A stretch of DNA of 64,000 bases from Micromonospora chaiyaphumensis (GCF_900091435.1 NZ_FMCS01000003.1:496001-560000), one strand, 5' to 3'. Positions 53,345 to 61,504 are shown, numbered from the stretch's first letter. Notes: a model not told the origin generated them from the sequence alone. Program-made: numbers and translations.

Positions 53345-53550
53345 CAAGACTGCTCGACAGGCTGCTCGGCATGGCCGCCGGCACCCGGACCGCGTACGCG
53401 GGCTGCGCGCCGGACAGCTGGACCGAGCCCACGTGCAGCCAGCAGAACGGCTGGTCCGCGAGGTGCACGCGCACCTGTTCGATCAACTTGGCCTGCACGG
53501 TGCGGTGTGGCGCCGAGTACAGCTGCGTGTGTTCGCCGAACCCGTGCTGA
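53341..53550 (+). CDS. Cys-rich secreted peptide precursor 1
   Basis: The 69-residue precursor begins MTRLLDRLLGMAAG, has Ala-Tyr-Ala at 18-20, and then a 49-residue Cys-rich part with nine Cys (22, 32, 42, 46, 52, 56, 62, 64, 69), ending in Cys. It shares the leader, the SWTE motif, W-x2-RCTR and the final CxCx4C with precursor 2. The A-x-A site would suit the signal peptidase encoded downstream. GGGAGG precedes ATG 53341. It is probably exported and disulfide-bonded, possibly an antimicrobial or signalling peptide (inference). Nine Cys leaves one free or pairs intermolecularly. Confidence 0.7.
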   Translation: MTRLLDRLLGMAAGTRTAYAGCAPDSWTEPTCSQQNGWSARCTRTCSINLACTVRCGAEYSCVCSPNPC

Positions 53551-53567
53551 ACCCTGCCGTTCCGACC

Positions 53568-53596
53568 GCAGGCGCGCAGCAGCCCTGGGCGCCTGC
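53568..53596 (+). promoter_or_regulatory. Intercistronic hairpin between the two peptide genes
   Basis: Perfect 8-bp stem GCAGGCGC/GCGCCTGC with a 13-nt loop, 18 bp after the stop of peptide 1. It may stabilise or partly terminate the short peptide message relative to the downstream genes. Confidence 0.45.
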
Positions 53597-53653
53597 ACCG
53601 AACCCGCTGATCCAGAGGCCGGCAGACCCGGCACGTCAACCAAGGAGAGTCAC

Positions 53654-53863
53654 ATGACCAGAGTCCTCGACCGTCTGTTGGGCATGGCCGCTGGCCGCAC
53701 CAGCGCCTCGGCGACCTGCCCCCGGGAGAGCTGGACGGAGTGCAAGGCGACGCAGATCGGGCCCAACAGCTGGAACCGGTGCACCCGCGTGGCCACCCAG
53801 TCGGGCAACTGCACCATCACCTACACGTCGTGGGCGTGCCGGTGCGAAACGTTCGCCTGCTGA
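53654..53863 (+). CDS. Cys-rich secreted peptide precursor 2
   Basis: Also 69 residues, this begins MTRVLDRLLGMAAG with Ala-Ser-Ala at 18-20 and seven Cys at 22, 30, 43, 53, 62, 64, 69. Alignment with precursor 1 is gapped only in the middle. Conserved: Cys22, SWTE, a Cys at 30/32, W-x2-RCTR, Cys at 52/53, CxC at 62-64 and the terminal Cys. The mature part would be Thr/Ser-rich. AAGGAGAG lies 5 nt upstream of ATG 53654. Confidence 0.72.
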   Translation: MTRVLDRLLGMAAGRTSASATCPRESWTECKATQIGPNSWNRCTRVATQSGNCTITYTSWACRCETFAC

Positions 53864-53909
53864 TTCGGCCTGTCGTTCGCTGCTGACAACACTCGGGGTG
53901 AGGTTCCAG

Positions 53910-54449
53910 ATGTGGTTCGTGCTGGTGATCGTCCGCCTGTTGCTGACCGGCGTCCTGCTCGTGGCGGGACTGAGCAAGGTCCGGTCCCGACAGGCGCTGC
54001 GCGAGTTCGCCGGCTCGGTTCAGGGTCTGGGCCTGGGCCGAGGCCGCTTCGCCGTGGCGCTCGGAGTCACTGTCGCAGCGGTCGAGGTGGGGGTGGCGAC
54101 ACTGCTCGTCACCCCCACCCTGAACGCCGTCGGTCTCGTGGCCGCCGGGTTGCTGCTGCTCGCGTTCACGGCCGTCGTCCTGCGAGCCCTCCATCGGGGG
54201 AGCGCCGCGTCGTGCCGTTGCTTCGGCTCCTCCGGTGGTCCGTTCCGCCGCGATCACCTGTGGCGCAACCTGCTGCTCGTCCTGCTGGCGTTCGGCGCCT
54301 CCGCGGTCACCGTCGTGGTCGCGCCCGGGGCACCTGCTTCTCTCGACGCCTGGCTGCTCGCCGCGTTCGCCGCGGTGGTCGGCGCCGGGCTCGCTCTACC
54401 GATCATCTACTGGGATGACGCGCGCTTCCTCGCGGGTCACTTCTCCTGA
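53910..54449 (+). CDS. MauE/DoxX-type membrane redox protein
   Basis: The 179-residue protein has four helices and the conserved motif SCRCFG (Cys102 and Cys104) followed by FRRDHLWRNLLLVLLA, the pattern of MauE, a membrane protein for disulfide formation in methylamine dehydrogenase maturation. Here it would re-oxidise or assist the anchored thioredoxin-like partner during folding of the Cys-rich peptides (inference). ATG 53910 has GTGAGG 7 nt upstream; GTG 53898 is alternative. It lies 46 bp from the second peptide gene. Confidence 0.75.
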   Translation: MWFVLVIVRLLLTGVLLVAGLSKVRSRQALREFAGSVQGLGLGRGRFAVALGVTVAAVEVGVATLLVTPTLNAVGLVAAGLLLLAFTAVVLRALHRGSAASCRCFGSSGGPFRRDHLWRNLLLVLLAFGASAVTVVVAPGAPASLDAWLLAAFAAVVGAGLALPIIYWDDARFLAGHFS

Positions 54450-54455
54450 GGAGTC

Positions 54456-54995
54456 ATGGTGCACACCGGTCTTCTCGCCGCGGTCGTCATCCTCGCCGCG
54501 GCCTGTGCGCTCAATCTCGCTCTCGTGCTGCGGCTCAGCAAGATCGTCCGCGAACAGCCGGCCGCCGCCCCGACAGTTGATCCCGGTCTGCCGGCGGTCG
54601 GTTTCGAACTGCCGAGCTTCGCCGGCCTCACCTCGCGTGGGCTGCCGCTGTCCTCGGCGGACCTCGCCACCGGCACCGTGGTGCTGGCGTTCCTGTCGAC
54701 CACCTGCGGACCCTGCCGGGAGAGCCTGCCCCGGTTCGGGACGTTCGCGGCCGAGCTGCGCGAGGCCGGCGGGCGGGCAGTGGCCGTCGTCTCCGGCCCG
54801 GCGGAGTCCGGCGCCGCGGACATGGTCGGCGCGCTCAGTGCCAGCTGCGACACCATCGAGACGGCCGGCTACGAGGACCCACGCTTCACCGCGTTCGGGG
54901 TGTCGGCGTACCCGACCTTCCTGCAGTTCACCGACGGTCGGCTGACCGTGGCGACCCACTCGGTCTCCGCACTGCCCGTTCCCGTCGCCGCATGA
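54456..54995 (+). CDS. Membrane-anchored thioredoxin-like (TlpA/ResA-type) protein
   Basis: The 179-residue protein has an N-terminal anchor helix (LLAAVVILAAACALNLALVL) and a redoxin domain with active-site CGPC (Cys84, Cys87) in VVLAFLSTTCGPCRESLPRF and the cis-Pro region YPTFLQFTDG. The domain faces outside, so it can oxidise or shuffle disulfides in exported peptides. GAGGAG is 4 nt before ATG 54456, and its stop overlaps the ABC gene start (ATGA). Confidence 0.82.
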   Translation: MVHTGLLAAVVILAAACALNLALVLRLSKIVREQPAAAPTVDPGLPAVGFELPSFAGLTSRGLPLSSADLATGTVVLAFLSTTCGPCRESLPRFGTFAAELREAGGRAVAVVSGPAESGAADMVGALSASCDTIETAGYEDPRFTAFGVSAYPTFLQFTDGRLTVATHSVSALPVPVAA

Positions 54996-56839
54996 CGCCG
55001 GCGACGCCGGCCACCGGCTGGCCGGGATGGTACGAGAGTTGCGCCCGGACCCGAGATGCGCTTGGACTCGGCTGGCGGGCGAGCCGTTGGCTGACCGCTG
55101 CCGAGTTCGGCACCGCGATCGCCCAGGGCGCTGCCGCCGTCCTGCTGGCCTGGCTGTCGAAGCTGCTCATCGACGACGTCGCGAGCGGGAACTTCGACCG
55201 GGCGTTCCGGCTCGGCGCCTGCTTCGCCCTGACCGGCATCGTGGTCGCGGTGCTGGGCCAGCTCGACCAGTACGTGACGCCGATGCTGCGCCGTCGCATC
55301 GCACTGGAGGTCCAGCGCACCCTGTTCGCCAAGGTGAACTCGTTCGTCGGACTGGCACCGCTGGAGAATCCGCGCCTGTACGACAGCCTGCGGCTCGCCC
55401 AGCAGGCGGGCGAGTCCGCCCCGCAACAGACCACCAACGGGCTGGCGGGCACGGTCGGCGGCCTCGTCCGGCTCGCCGGCTTCGTGGCGGCACTGTACGT
55501 CCTGTGGCCGCCCATGGTCGTCCTCACCGTGCTGGCCGCCGTGCCGGTGGTGGTGGTCGATCTGCGCCTGGCCGGCGGCCGCGCCGGAATGCACCTGGTC
55601 ACGTCGCCCGGGTACCGCCGGCGGTTGTTCTACCAGATGCTGCTGACCGACCGGGCCGCGGCGATGGAGGGCCGGCTGTTCGGCACCGGACCGTTCCTCT
55701 ACGGCAGGATGCTGGACGCCACCCGGCAGACCAACCGCACCGAGGACGCGTTCGAGCGGCGGGTGTTCCGCCTACGGGCCGGATCCGCGCTGCTCAGCGG
55801 GCTGGTCACGGCGATCGGGCTGCTCCTGGCCGTACACCGGGCAGCGGCGGGTCACCTGACCCAGGGTGACGTCATGCTGTTCGTCGCAGCCGTCGCCGGC
55901 GTGCAGGTCGCCCTGCTGGGCACGGCCGCCCAGCTCGTCTCCGCGTACGAGGCCCTGCTGATGTTCGGCACCTACCGTGAGGTGCTGGCGGCCCCGCCGG
56001 ACCTGCCCGTGGCGGACGGGACGCTCGAACCGTTGAGCGACGGCATCGAGTTCCGCGACGTGTGGTTCCGTTACGACGACGGGCCCTGGGTGCTGCGCGG
56101 TGTCTCCTTCACCGTCGCGTTCGGCAGTGCCGTGGGGCTCGTCGGCGAGAACGGAGCCGGCAAGAGCACGATCGTGAAGCTGCTGTGCCGCTTCTACGAC
56201 CCGCAGCGCGGCGAGATCCGGTGGAACGGAGTCGACATCCGCTCGGTGCGGCCCGAGTTGCTCCGGGCCCGGCTCGGCGTCGTGTTCCAGGACTTCGTCC
56301 GCTACGACCTGACCGCGGCGGAGAACATCGGGCTCGGCGCCCTCGACGCCCTCGACGACCGGTCGCGTATCACGGCCGCCGCTCGCCTGGTCGACGCCCA
56401 CCCGTTCCTCACCCGCCTGCCGTCCGGATACGACACCCTGCTGAGCCGCGTCTTCTTCGTCAACGAACGCGACGCCGCGGGCGCGGGCACCACCCTGTCC
56501 GGCGGGCAGTGGCAGCGGGTGGCGCTGGCCCGTTCGGTGATGCGTACCGAAGCCGACCTGCTCATTCTTGACGAGCCCAGTTCGGGTCTCGACGCGCGGG
56601 CCGAACACAGCGTGCACACCGCCCTGCGCACGTACCGTCACGGCCGTACCAGCCTGCTGATCTCGCACCGGCTCGGCACGCTGCGCGACGCCGACCGCAT
56701 CGTGGTCCTGGACGCGGGCCGGGTGGTCGAGGCCGGCAGCCACGACGAGCTGATCAGTCGCCACGGCACGTACGCCCGGCTGTTCGCGTTGCAGGCCGAC
56801 GGTTACCGCGACCGGCCCGGCGCGACGGTGGGTGCCTGA
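54992..56839 (+). CDS. ABC exporter (fused permease/ATPase), without peptidase domain
   Basis: A 615-residue half-transporter with a six-helix membrane domain (from about residue 35 to 330) and an ATPase: Walker A GENGAGKST (about 384-392), Q-loop FQDFVRYDLT, signature LSGGQWQRVALAR (about 500), Walker B LLILDEPSSGLD, and H-loop ISHRLG. There is no N-terminal C39 peptidase, unlike exporters of double-Gly leader bacteriocins, so trimming must be done elsewhere. It is the expected exporter of the two peptides. It overlaps both neighbours. Confidence 0.88.
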   Translation: MTPATPATGWPGWYESCARTRDALGLGWRASRWLTAAEFGTAIAQGAAAVLLAWLSKLLIDDVASGNFDRAFRLGACFALTGIVVAVLGQLDQYVTPMLRRRIALEVQRTLFAKVNSFVGLAPLENPRLYDSLRLAQQAGESAPQQTTNGLAGTVGGLVRLAGFVAALYVLWPPMVVLTVLAAVPVVVVDLRLAGGRAGMHLVTSPGYRRRLFYQMLLTDRAAAMEGRLFGTGPFLYGRMLDATRQTNRTEDAFERRVFRLRAGSALLSGLVTAIGLLLAVHRAAAGHLTQGDVMLFVAAVAGVQVALLGTAAQLVSAYEALLMFGTYREVLAAPPDLPVADGTLEPLSDGIEFRDVWFRYDDGPWVLRGVSFTVAFGSAVGLVGENGAGKSTIVKLLCRFYDPQRGEIRWNGVDIRSVRPELLRARLGVVFQDFVRYDLTAAENIGLGALDALDDRSRITAAARLVDAHPFLTRLPSGYDTLLSRVFFVNERDAAGAGTTLSGGQWQRVALARSVMRTEADLLILDEPSSGLDARAEHSVHTALRTYRHGRTSLLISHRLGTLRDADRIVVLDAGRVVEAGSHDELISRHGTYARLFALQADGYRDRPGATVGA

Positions 56840-57273
56840 TGCCCGGAACCGTCGTCGCCGCCGCCCTCGCCGGCAGCCTCCTGGCCGGCACGATGCTCTT
56901 CCTGCGGCTCCGGTACGTCCGGGTGACGGTGCTCGGCCGCAGCATGGAGCCGACCCTGACGCAGGGCGACCGGGTCCTCATGGTCCGCCGGACCGTCCGC
57001 CCGGGCGACCGCGGCGCGCTGGTCCTGCTCGTCGCGCCGCCGGACGCCACCCGGGAACCCGGCCTCGGCGAATGGCGGATCAAGCGGCTCGTCGCGCTGG
57101 CGGGCGATCCGGTCCCGCCCGAGGTGCGCGCGGCGAGGAACCTGCCGGCGGGCGCCACGGTTCGACCCGGCGAGGTGATGGTCATCGGGGACAACCCGCG
57201 CAGTGAAGACAGCAGACAGTGGGCCCGGCTGCCCGCGCGGCTCGTAGTGGCGGTCGCACGCTGTTCCGGCTAG
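56839..57273 (+). CDS. S26-family signal peptidase (dedicated leader peptidase)
   Basis: The 144-residue protein has one N-terminal helix, then the catalytic Ser35 in LGRSMEPTL, Lys82 in WRIKRLVALAGD and box E GDNPRSEDSR (117-126), the arrangement of type I signal peptidases. It is shorter than housekeeping LepB and encoded directly after the exporter with a one-base stop/start overlap (TGATG). The A-x-A sites at residues 18-20 of both precursors make it the probable processing enzyme. It ends the operon. Confidence 0.85.
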   Translation: MPGTVVAAALAGSLLAGTMLFLRLRYVRVTVLGRSMEPTLTQGDRVLMVRRTVRPGDRGALVLLVAPPDATREPGLGEWRIKRLVALAGDPVPPEVRAARNLPAGATVRPGEVMVIGDNPRSEDSRQWARLPARLVVAVARCSG

Positions 57274-57661
57274 CACTCGAGCTTCGCGCTCACGGCAGCG
57301 GCACGACGGTACTCGCCGATGTCGTGGTCGTCGCGGCAGTGTTCGCAGAACCCCTTCCCATGCGGGTACACGGCTGTCCTAGTCGTCTCACTCGATGCGG
57401 TTCCAGGTCTGCCCGAGCAACTGCTTCCTATAGCTGCGGGAGGAGGCGTGGGACATGGACCGGTCGTGGCGGGTCGCCCTTGATGGGGTTCAGCGTCGGC
57501 GTCACGCGGCATAACTCGACGCCCCCGCCCGTCACGTGCCCGATGTAGCGGTCAACAAGGGCCACCCGCGGCACGTAGCCGAGCCTCAACCTAAGCGGCC
57601 CAGACTCCTCGCCCAGCTGGCGGGGCTGCCCAAGCCGTCAAGCAACGCGCTTCCGAAGCTG
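57274..57661. other. 388-bp interval, possible Cys-containing ORF debris
   Basis: A minus-strand frame ends near 57270 with AVYPHGKGFCEHCRDDHDIG and a C-terminal KLEC, which looks like protein with a CxxC zinc pair, but its upstream part is low complexity and its stop lies in the end of the signal peptidase gene. Treated as debris. Confidence 0.35.
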
Positions 57662-57865
57662 TCAGTCCGCCAGGTCGTCTTCGACCAGGTAGCCGACCCC
57701 ATCGCAGGTGGGGCAGGGCCCGTAGGCGCTTCCCATGCCCTTACCCATGCCGGTGGTCCTCACCATGCCTGGAATCCGCGCAGCACCACGGCATTCGGGG
57801 CATCGGCCACGGATGCCCTTCGAGTGATATCCAGGTGGCTGCGCCTCCTGAGGACCTGGCTTCAC
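57662..57865 (-). CDS. Small zinc-finger-like protein
   Basis: The 67-residue product has two CxxC pairs (GRCPECRGAARIPG and YGPCPTCDGVGYLV) with the G-x-G pattern of the DnaJ central zinc domain, separated by a Met/Gly-rich segment. It would form one zinc site. GTG 57865 has AGGGTG-like purines nearby. Such small proteins are frequent in actinobacteria; role unknown. It is convergent with the signal peptidase gene and divergent from the LPXTG gene. Confidence 0.6.
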   Translation of the reverse strand: MKPGPQEAQPPGYHSKGIRGRCPECRGAARIPGMVRTTGMGKGMGSAYGPCPTCDGVGYLVEDDLAD

Positions 57866-57954
57866 CCTGTCGAGGGTATCCGGAGGGCCGACCCGGGCGG
57901 CCCCAGGTGAACGGTCCGCATCTGGTCCTCAAGAGGCCGACGGACGACGGGGGA

Positions 57955-58611
57955 GTGGTGGGAGATGTCGAGAGGTGTTCCGCGGTTAGGAGCCCCATCT
58001 GCACACCGCTGCACTTTGCGGCGGCAACCGTGCTGGCCGCCGTGATCGGCCTCGGGTCTGCCGCACCGGCGTGGGGCAGCGGGGGCGGCACGACGATCAA
58101 CATCGATCCGGCGGACACCGGCACGACCGCGGCGGCGTTCGGCACACACAGGTGCGACCCGAACCTCGGTGGTGGCCCCTTCCAGGCCGAGGACGTCTGG
58201 GTCTTCGCCCTGCCGGCCGCCCAGCAGGGCAACTTCACTTCACTGACCATCGAATTCGCCACCGAGGGTGGCCCCGTCACGGAGAACATCACGACCACGC
58301 CCGCCGGTGACCGCGCGATCGTCGGCAACCGGGCGTGGATCAGGACGCCGGCCGGCCTGTCCTCGACCGGCGAGCTGGTGAATCCGTTCGCCCTCACCAA
58401 CGCCACGGCGGTGATCACGGGCACCGACGGAACGTTCGACCTGGCGCAGACCTGCCCGGCGAGCGGCGCCTCAGCCAGCCCCAGCCTGCCGGTGACCGGT
58501 GCGGCATTCTCCGGCCCGACGCTCGGCAAGCTCACCGCCGTGGGCGGCAGTCTCATCATGGTCGGCCTCGTGCTGCTTCGCGCGCAACGACGTCGTCGCT
58601 TCGTCGCCTGA
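57955..58611 (+). CDS. LPXTG-type cell-wall-anchored protein
   Basis: The 218-residue precursor has a signal peptide (HFAAATVLAAVIGLGSAAPA), an approximately 130-residue Thr-rich extracellular part with two Cys (THRCDPNL and AQTCPASG), and a C-terminal sorting signal: LPVTG (178-182), a hydrophobic helix and RAQRRRRFVA. Sortase would attach it to peptidoglycan. Starts GTG 57955/57958 follow GGGGGA. Its 3' end and downstream region are duplicated at 17653-18094, where the motif is mutated. A strong terminator follows. Confidence 0.75.
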   Translation: MVGDVERCSAVRSPICTPLHFAAATVLAAVIGLGSAAPAWGSGGGTTINIDPADTGTTAAAFGTHRCDPNLGGGPFQAEDVWVFALPAAQQGNFTSLTIEFATEGGPVTENITTTPAGDRAIVGNRAWIRTPAGLSSTGELVNPFALTNATAVITGTDGTFDLAQTCPASGASASPSLPVTGAAFSGPTLGKLTAVGGSLIMVGLVLLRAQRRRRFVA

Positions 58612-58623
58612 CCTGAGTCGGTC

Positions 58624-58667
58624 GACCCGTACCAGGGTTCTGCCTCGGCAGGACCCTGGTACGGGTC
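58624..58667 (+). terminator. Terminator hairpin of LPXTG gene
   Basis: Stem of 20 bp (58624-58643 with 58648-58667, one G-T pair) and loop CTCG. In copy 1 the equivalent region (about 17850-17905) has decayed. Confidence 0.8.
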
Positions 58668-58690
58668 AGCCGCCCATGACTGGATCTGTT

Positions 58691-58726
58691 GCTGGCCGGC
58701 ACCCGACATGTCGGGTGCCGGCCAGC
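58691..58726. repeat. Perfect 36-bp palindrome
   Basis: 18-bp arms without loop, centred on ACATGT. Homologous to the 46-bp near-palindrome at 17911-17956. It may act as a second terminator, or mark a site for recombination. Confidence 0.75.
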
Positions 58727-58885
58727 TGCTGTCGTCCGGGTTTCGCCCACCTTGCCATCTCGGCTCCGACGTCACGCAGGTCAGGCCGAGGGCAATCCTG
58801 GCAAGTAGGCCCAGGGCCCGGCGGCCAGGTTTCCGTACGCTGCGCTCAGCGAAGTGGGCACGTTCCTTCGTCCGGTTGCGCCATG

Positions 58886-60118
58886 TCAGGGCGTTGTTGC
58901 ACGGCGCAGATTCCGGATCGGCCGGATGAGCAGTAGCGCCGCGACTACAGCACCCGTGACGACCGTCGACACGAGTAGCAGGTCGCGTGGTGCGACGATG
59001 GCGGACGTCGGCCCGACCAGCGCTTGGCCCACCGCGATCCCGGAGACGGAGCCCGCGACCTCGTAGGCGGTGACGCGATTGAGCACTGCCGGGGGCACGA
59101 GGGTCTGCACGCTGGTGGACCACATCACCGACCAGAAGGCCCAGGCCGAGCCCCCGACGATGTGCCCGGCGATCAGGACGGGCAGTGGCGGCTCCAGTGC
59201 GACTGACAGCGGGATAGCGGCGAACCCGACGAGCGCCACGGCACCACCGGCGAGGGGCCGGGACGGGCGGATCTGGATGGCGACGAGCCCGCCGATCACG
59301 GTACCGGTGCCGAGGCCCGCCATAGTCCAGCCATACGCCGCTTCGCCGAGCCGCTCGCCGATCACCTGCGAGGCGAGAGGAATGTACGGGCCGAAGACGA
59401 ACAGCCCAAAGCAGACCCAGATCAGGATCACCGACCACATCCAGGTGCGAGAGCGAAACTCCATCCAGCCGCGCCGCAGATCACGCAGGACGGTCGAGGG
59501 CTGCCGGCCCTCGAAGGGGGCCGCGTGTCGAATCAGCGCCAGGCACAGTCCGCTGAGCAGGAAGGTGGCGGCGTCGACGGCGTAGACGGTCCCCGCGCCC
59601 GTGGCCACCATCAGCAGTCCCGCGAGGACCGGCCCGCCGAGCTGAGTCACCGCGTCGGCGATCTTGAGCGTGCCGTTGGCCCGCTGCGGGTCCTTGGCGA
59701 CCAATGGCACCATTCCGTTGACCCCGGGCTGGAACATCGCTGCCGCGGCACCGGATATCGCTGAGGCCACCAGCAGCAGCCACAGTGGCGGGGCGCCGGT
59801 GAAGAAGGCCACGGCGAGCACGATCTGAGTGACGGTACGGACAGCGTCCGCACCGACCATCATGGCGCGCGCGCCGATCCGATCGGAAAAGACCCCGCCG
59901 AACACGATGAACAGCACGAAAGGAGCCGTCCAGACGGCAAGAACGTACCCGACGCCGGACACGCCATACAGAGCGCCGACGGCGAGGGCCGCGGCGACCG
60001 GCATCATCGCGTCGCCCAGCAGCGATACGACACGGGCCGCGAAGTACAGCGAGAAGTCCCAGGTCCAGAGAGCGGCAGGAGCGGTCGCAGTCGTTGTGCC
60101 ATCGGCGATCGTGGTCAT
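58886..60118 (-). CDS. Major facilitator superfamily exporter
   Basis: This 410-residue protein has about twelve helices, with LYFAARVVSLLGDAMMPVAA at helix 1, the loop FGGVFSDRIGARAMMVGADA (motif A-like), and FQPGVNGMVPLVAKDP in helix 5/6. It matches the EntS/TetV group of MFS exporters for drugs or siderophores. ATG 60118 is divergent from the GlxA/AraC regulator, with 86 bp between starts, which probably includes the operator for both. Confidence 0.85.
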   Translation of the reverse strand: MTTIADGTTTATAPAALWTWDFSLYFAARVVSLLGDAMMPVAAALAVGALYGVSGVGYVLAVWTAPFVLFIVFGGVFSDRIGARAMMVGADAVRTVTQIVLAVAFFTGAPPLWLLLVASAISGAAAAMFQPGVNGMVPLVAKDPQRANGTLKIADAVTQLGGPVLAGLLMVATGAGTVYAVDAATFLLSGLCLALIRHAAPFEGRQPSTVLRDLRRGWMEFRSRTWMWSVILIWVCFGLFVFGPYIPLASQVIGERLGEAAYGWTMAGLGTGTVIGGLVAIQIRPSRPLAGGAVALVGFAAIPLSVALEPPLPVLIAGHIVGGSAWAFWSVMWSTSVQTLVPPAVLNRVTAYEVAGSVSGIAVGQALVGPTSAIVAPRDLLLVSTVVTGAVVAALLLIRPIRNLRRATTP

Positions 60119-60204
60119 GCGATGAACTCCATGGTCAGCAATTCTGGTGCCGCCTAGGGGGCCACGCAGGCGCCGAGCACGACATCCTTGGGTACATTCG
60201 TGCC

Positions 60205-61155
60205 ATGGTCCATCGGGTGGTCGCACTGGTCGGTCCGACGCAAGAGATGTACCCCGTGACGTGCGCCTCCGCCGTCTTCGGCTACCACGGCCCCGACATC
60301 CCGCACCACTACGAGTTCCAGCTGTGCACCGAGCGACCCGGCCCAGTGCCCACCACGATGGGCGTGGACATCGCCGTTCCCAACGGCCTGGAAGCTCTCG
60401 ACAACGCCGACACGGTCCTCATCGCAGGCTGGTGCCCCGGGCCGGGCTTGTCCACCGCGCTCGGCTCCGCCGTGCTGGCCGCGCACGCTCGCGGCGCGCG
60501 GATCGTCGGGATCGTCGGGGGCGTCTATGTGCCGGCGGCGTTAGGCCTGCTCGACGGGCGTCGCGCCGCAGTGCACTGGGAGTGCACCGAGGATCTTGCC
60601 TGGCGTTACCCATGCGTCAACGCCGACGGCTCAGTGCTCTACATCGACCACGGCGACGTGGCGACGGCCGGCGCCTCGGCTACCGCCCTGGACCTGTGCC
60701 TCAACCAGGTCCGACGAGAGCACGGCGCGGCCCTCGCCATGCGGATCGGGCGGCAGCTTGCGGCTGCGCCACCGCGGGAAGGCCGCCAGCGCCAGGGTCC
60801 CGCACCGGCGTCGGTCGGTGCTGTCCCGGAATCCCTGGCCCCGCTCCTTGAGTGGGTCAACGCCAACCTCGACCGGCCGCTGACCCTGCGCGACATGGCG
60901 GCCAGGTCGGGGATGTCGCCGCGCACCCTCAACCGGCACTTCCTTGAGCAACTCGGTATCCCGCCGGGCCGCTGGCTCCTCGACCTCCGTATCGCCTCGA
61001 CCCGCGCCCTGCTGGAGGAAACCGACCTGCCGGTCGAGACCATCGCGACGCGCGTCGGGCTGTCCTCGGCGGTGAACCTGCGCCGTCGCTTCCGCAACGC
61101 CCTCGCCACCACGCCAGCCGCGTACCGTCGCGCGTACCGCTCGTCGGCGGCCTGA
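60205..61155 (+). CDS. GlxA-family AraC-type transcriptional regulator
   Basis: The 316-residue protein joins a DJ-1/PfpI-like N-terminal domain (VVALVGPTQEMYPVTCASAV; LIAGWCPGPGL; VGIVGGVYVPAALGLLDGRR) to an AraC HTH pair (DRPLTLRDMAARSGMSPRTL, then LLEETDLPVETIATRVGLSS and PAAYRRAYR). GlxA proteins are activators of catabolic or resistance genes. Here it lies divergent from the MFS gene and is the likely regulator of it. The Cys in the DJ-1 elbow is replaced by Gly, so no catalysis is expected. Confidence 0.87.
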   Translation: MVHRVVALVGPTQEMYPVTCASAVFGYHGPDIPHHYEFQLCTERPGPVPTTMGVDIAVPNGLEALDNADTVLIAGWCPGPGLSTALGSAVLAAHARGARIVGIVGGVYVPAALGLLDGRRAAVHWECTEDLAWRYPCVNADGSVLYIDHGDVATAGASATALDLCLNQVRREHGAALAMRIGRQLAAAPPREGRQRQGPAPASVGAVPESLAPLLEWVNANLDRPLTLRDMAARSGMSPRTLNRHFLEQLGIPPGRWLLDLRIASTRALLEETDLPVETIATRVGLSSAVNLRRRFRNALATTPAAYRRAYRSSAA

Positions 61156-61313
61156 CCGAGAGCAACCACGGGCCGCAAGCGTTGGCAACCGCCGGCAACC
61201 GCCGCCCTGGTCAGAGCTTGACCGATGACCAACCCCCAACACCCACCACAATTGATCCCCAGGGTCGTAGGAATCGGTTCCCCTGGCGCACTACCTGGCG
61301 ACGAGACACCTTC

Positions 61314-61496
61314 ATGACGAAGGAGAAGGAGCCAGTGGCGCATGCCGAACCAAACGAGCGGTTCACCGCCCTCTACCACGCGCACTACCGACAGGTGTAC
61401 GCGTACGCGGTGGCCGGCAACCCGACGAGCTTCACCGCGGTGATCACCCCGCGATGGTCCGACGACGGTCTGCCGGAGGCGTCCGCACTGCGCTGA
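61314..61496 (+). pseudogene. ECF sigma N terminus fused to an unrelated tail
   Basis: The product starts with a sigma region 2 beginning (NERFTALYHAHYRQVYAYAV) but after residue 34 changes to NPTSFTAVITPRWSDDGLPE, a beta-rich end such as seen in proteins encoded downstream of ECF sigma genes. An internal deletion joining the first gene of a sigma operon to the end of the next would explain it. GTG 61335 with AAGGAG upstream is an alternative start. A strong terminator follows. Confidence 0.5.
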
Positions 61497-61504
61497 CAGC
61501 ACGG

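Larger units (their letters stand above)
58418..58872 (+). repeat. Segmental duplication, copy 2 (partner 17653-18094)
   Basis: About 455 bp homologous to copy 1, containing the intact sorting-signal 3' end, two hairpins and the TTTCCGTACGCTGCGCT block. Copy 2 ends about 20 bases into what would be the start of a capA-like gene (GAAGTGGGCACGTTCCTTCG, compare the KWARSF start at 18071), then changes to the end of the MFS gene. Confidence 0.8.

Noticed and set aside
53128..53643. Minus-strand frames opposite the first Cys-rich peptide
   Set aside because: They have no ribosome site or motif, whereas the plus-strand peptide has a good site and a paralogue.
57741..59438. 565-codon minus-strand frame over the LPXTG and MFS genes
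   Set aside because: It crosses two terminators and two genes. A conserved-looking part (KERAHF, SVRKP, WPAPDMSGAGQQQ) is shared with 17788-18450 only because the DNA is duplicated.
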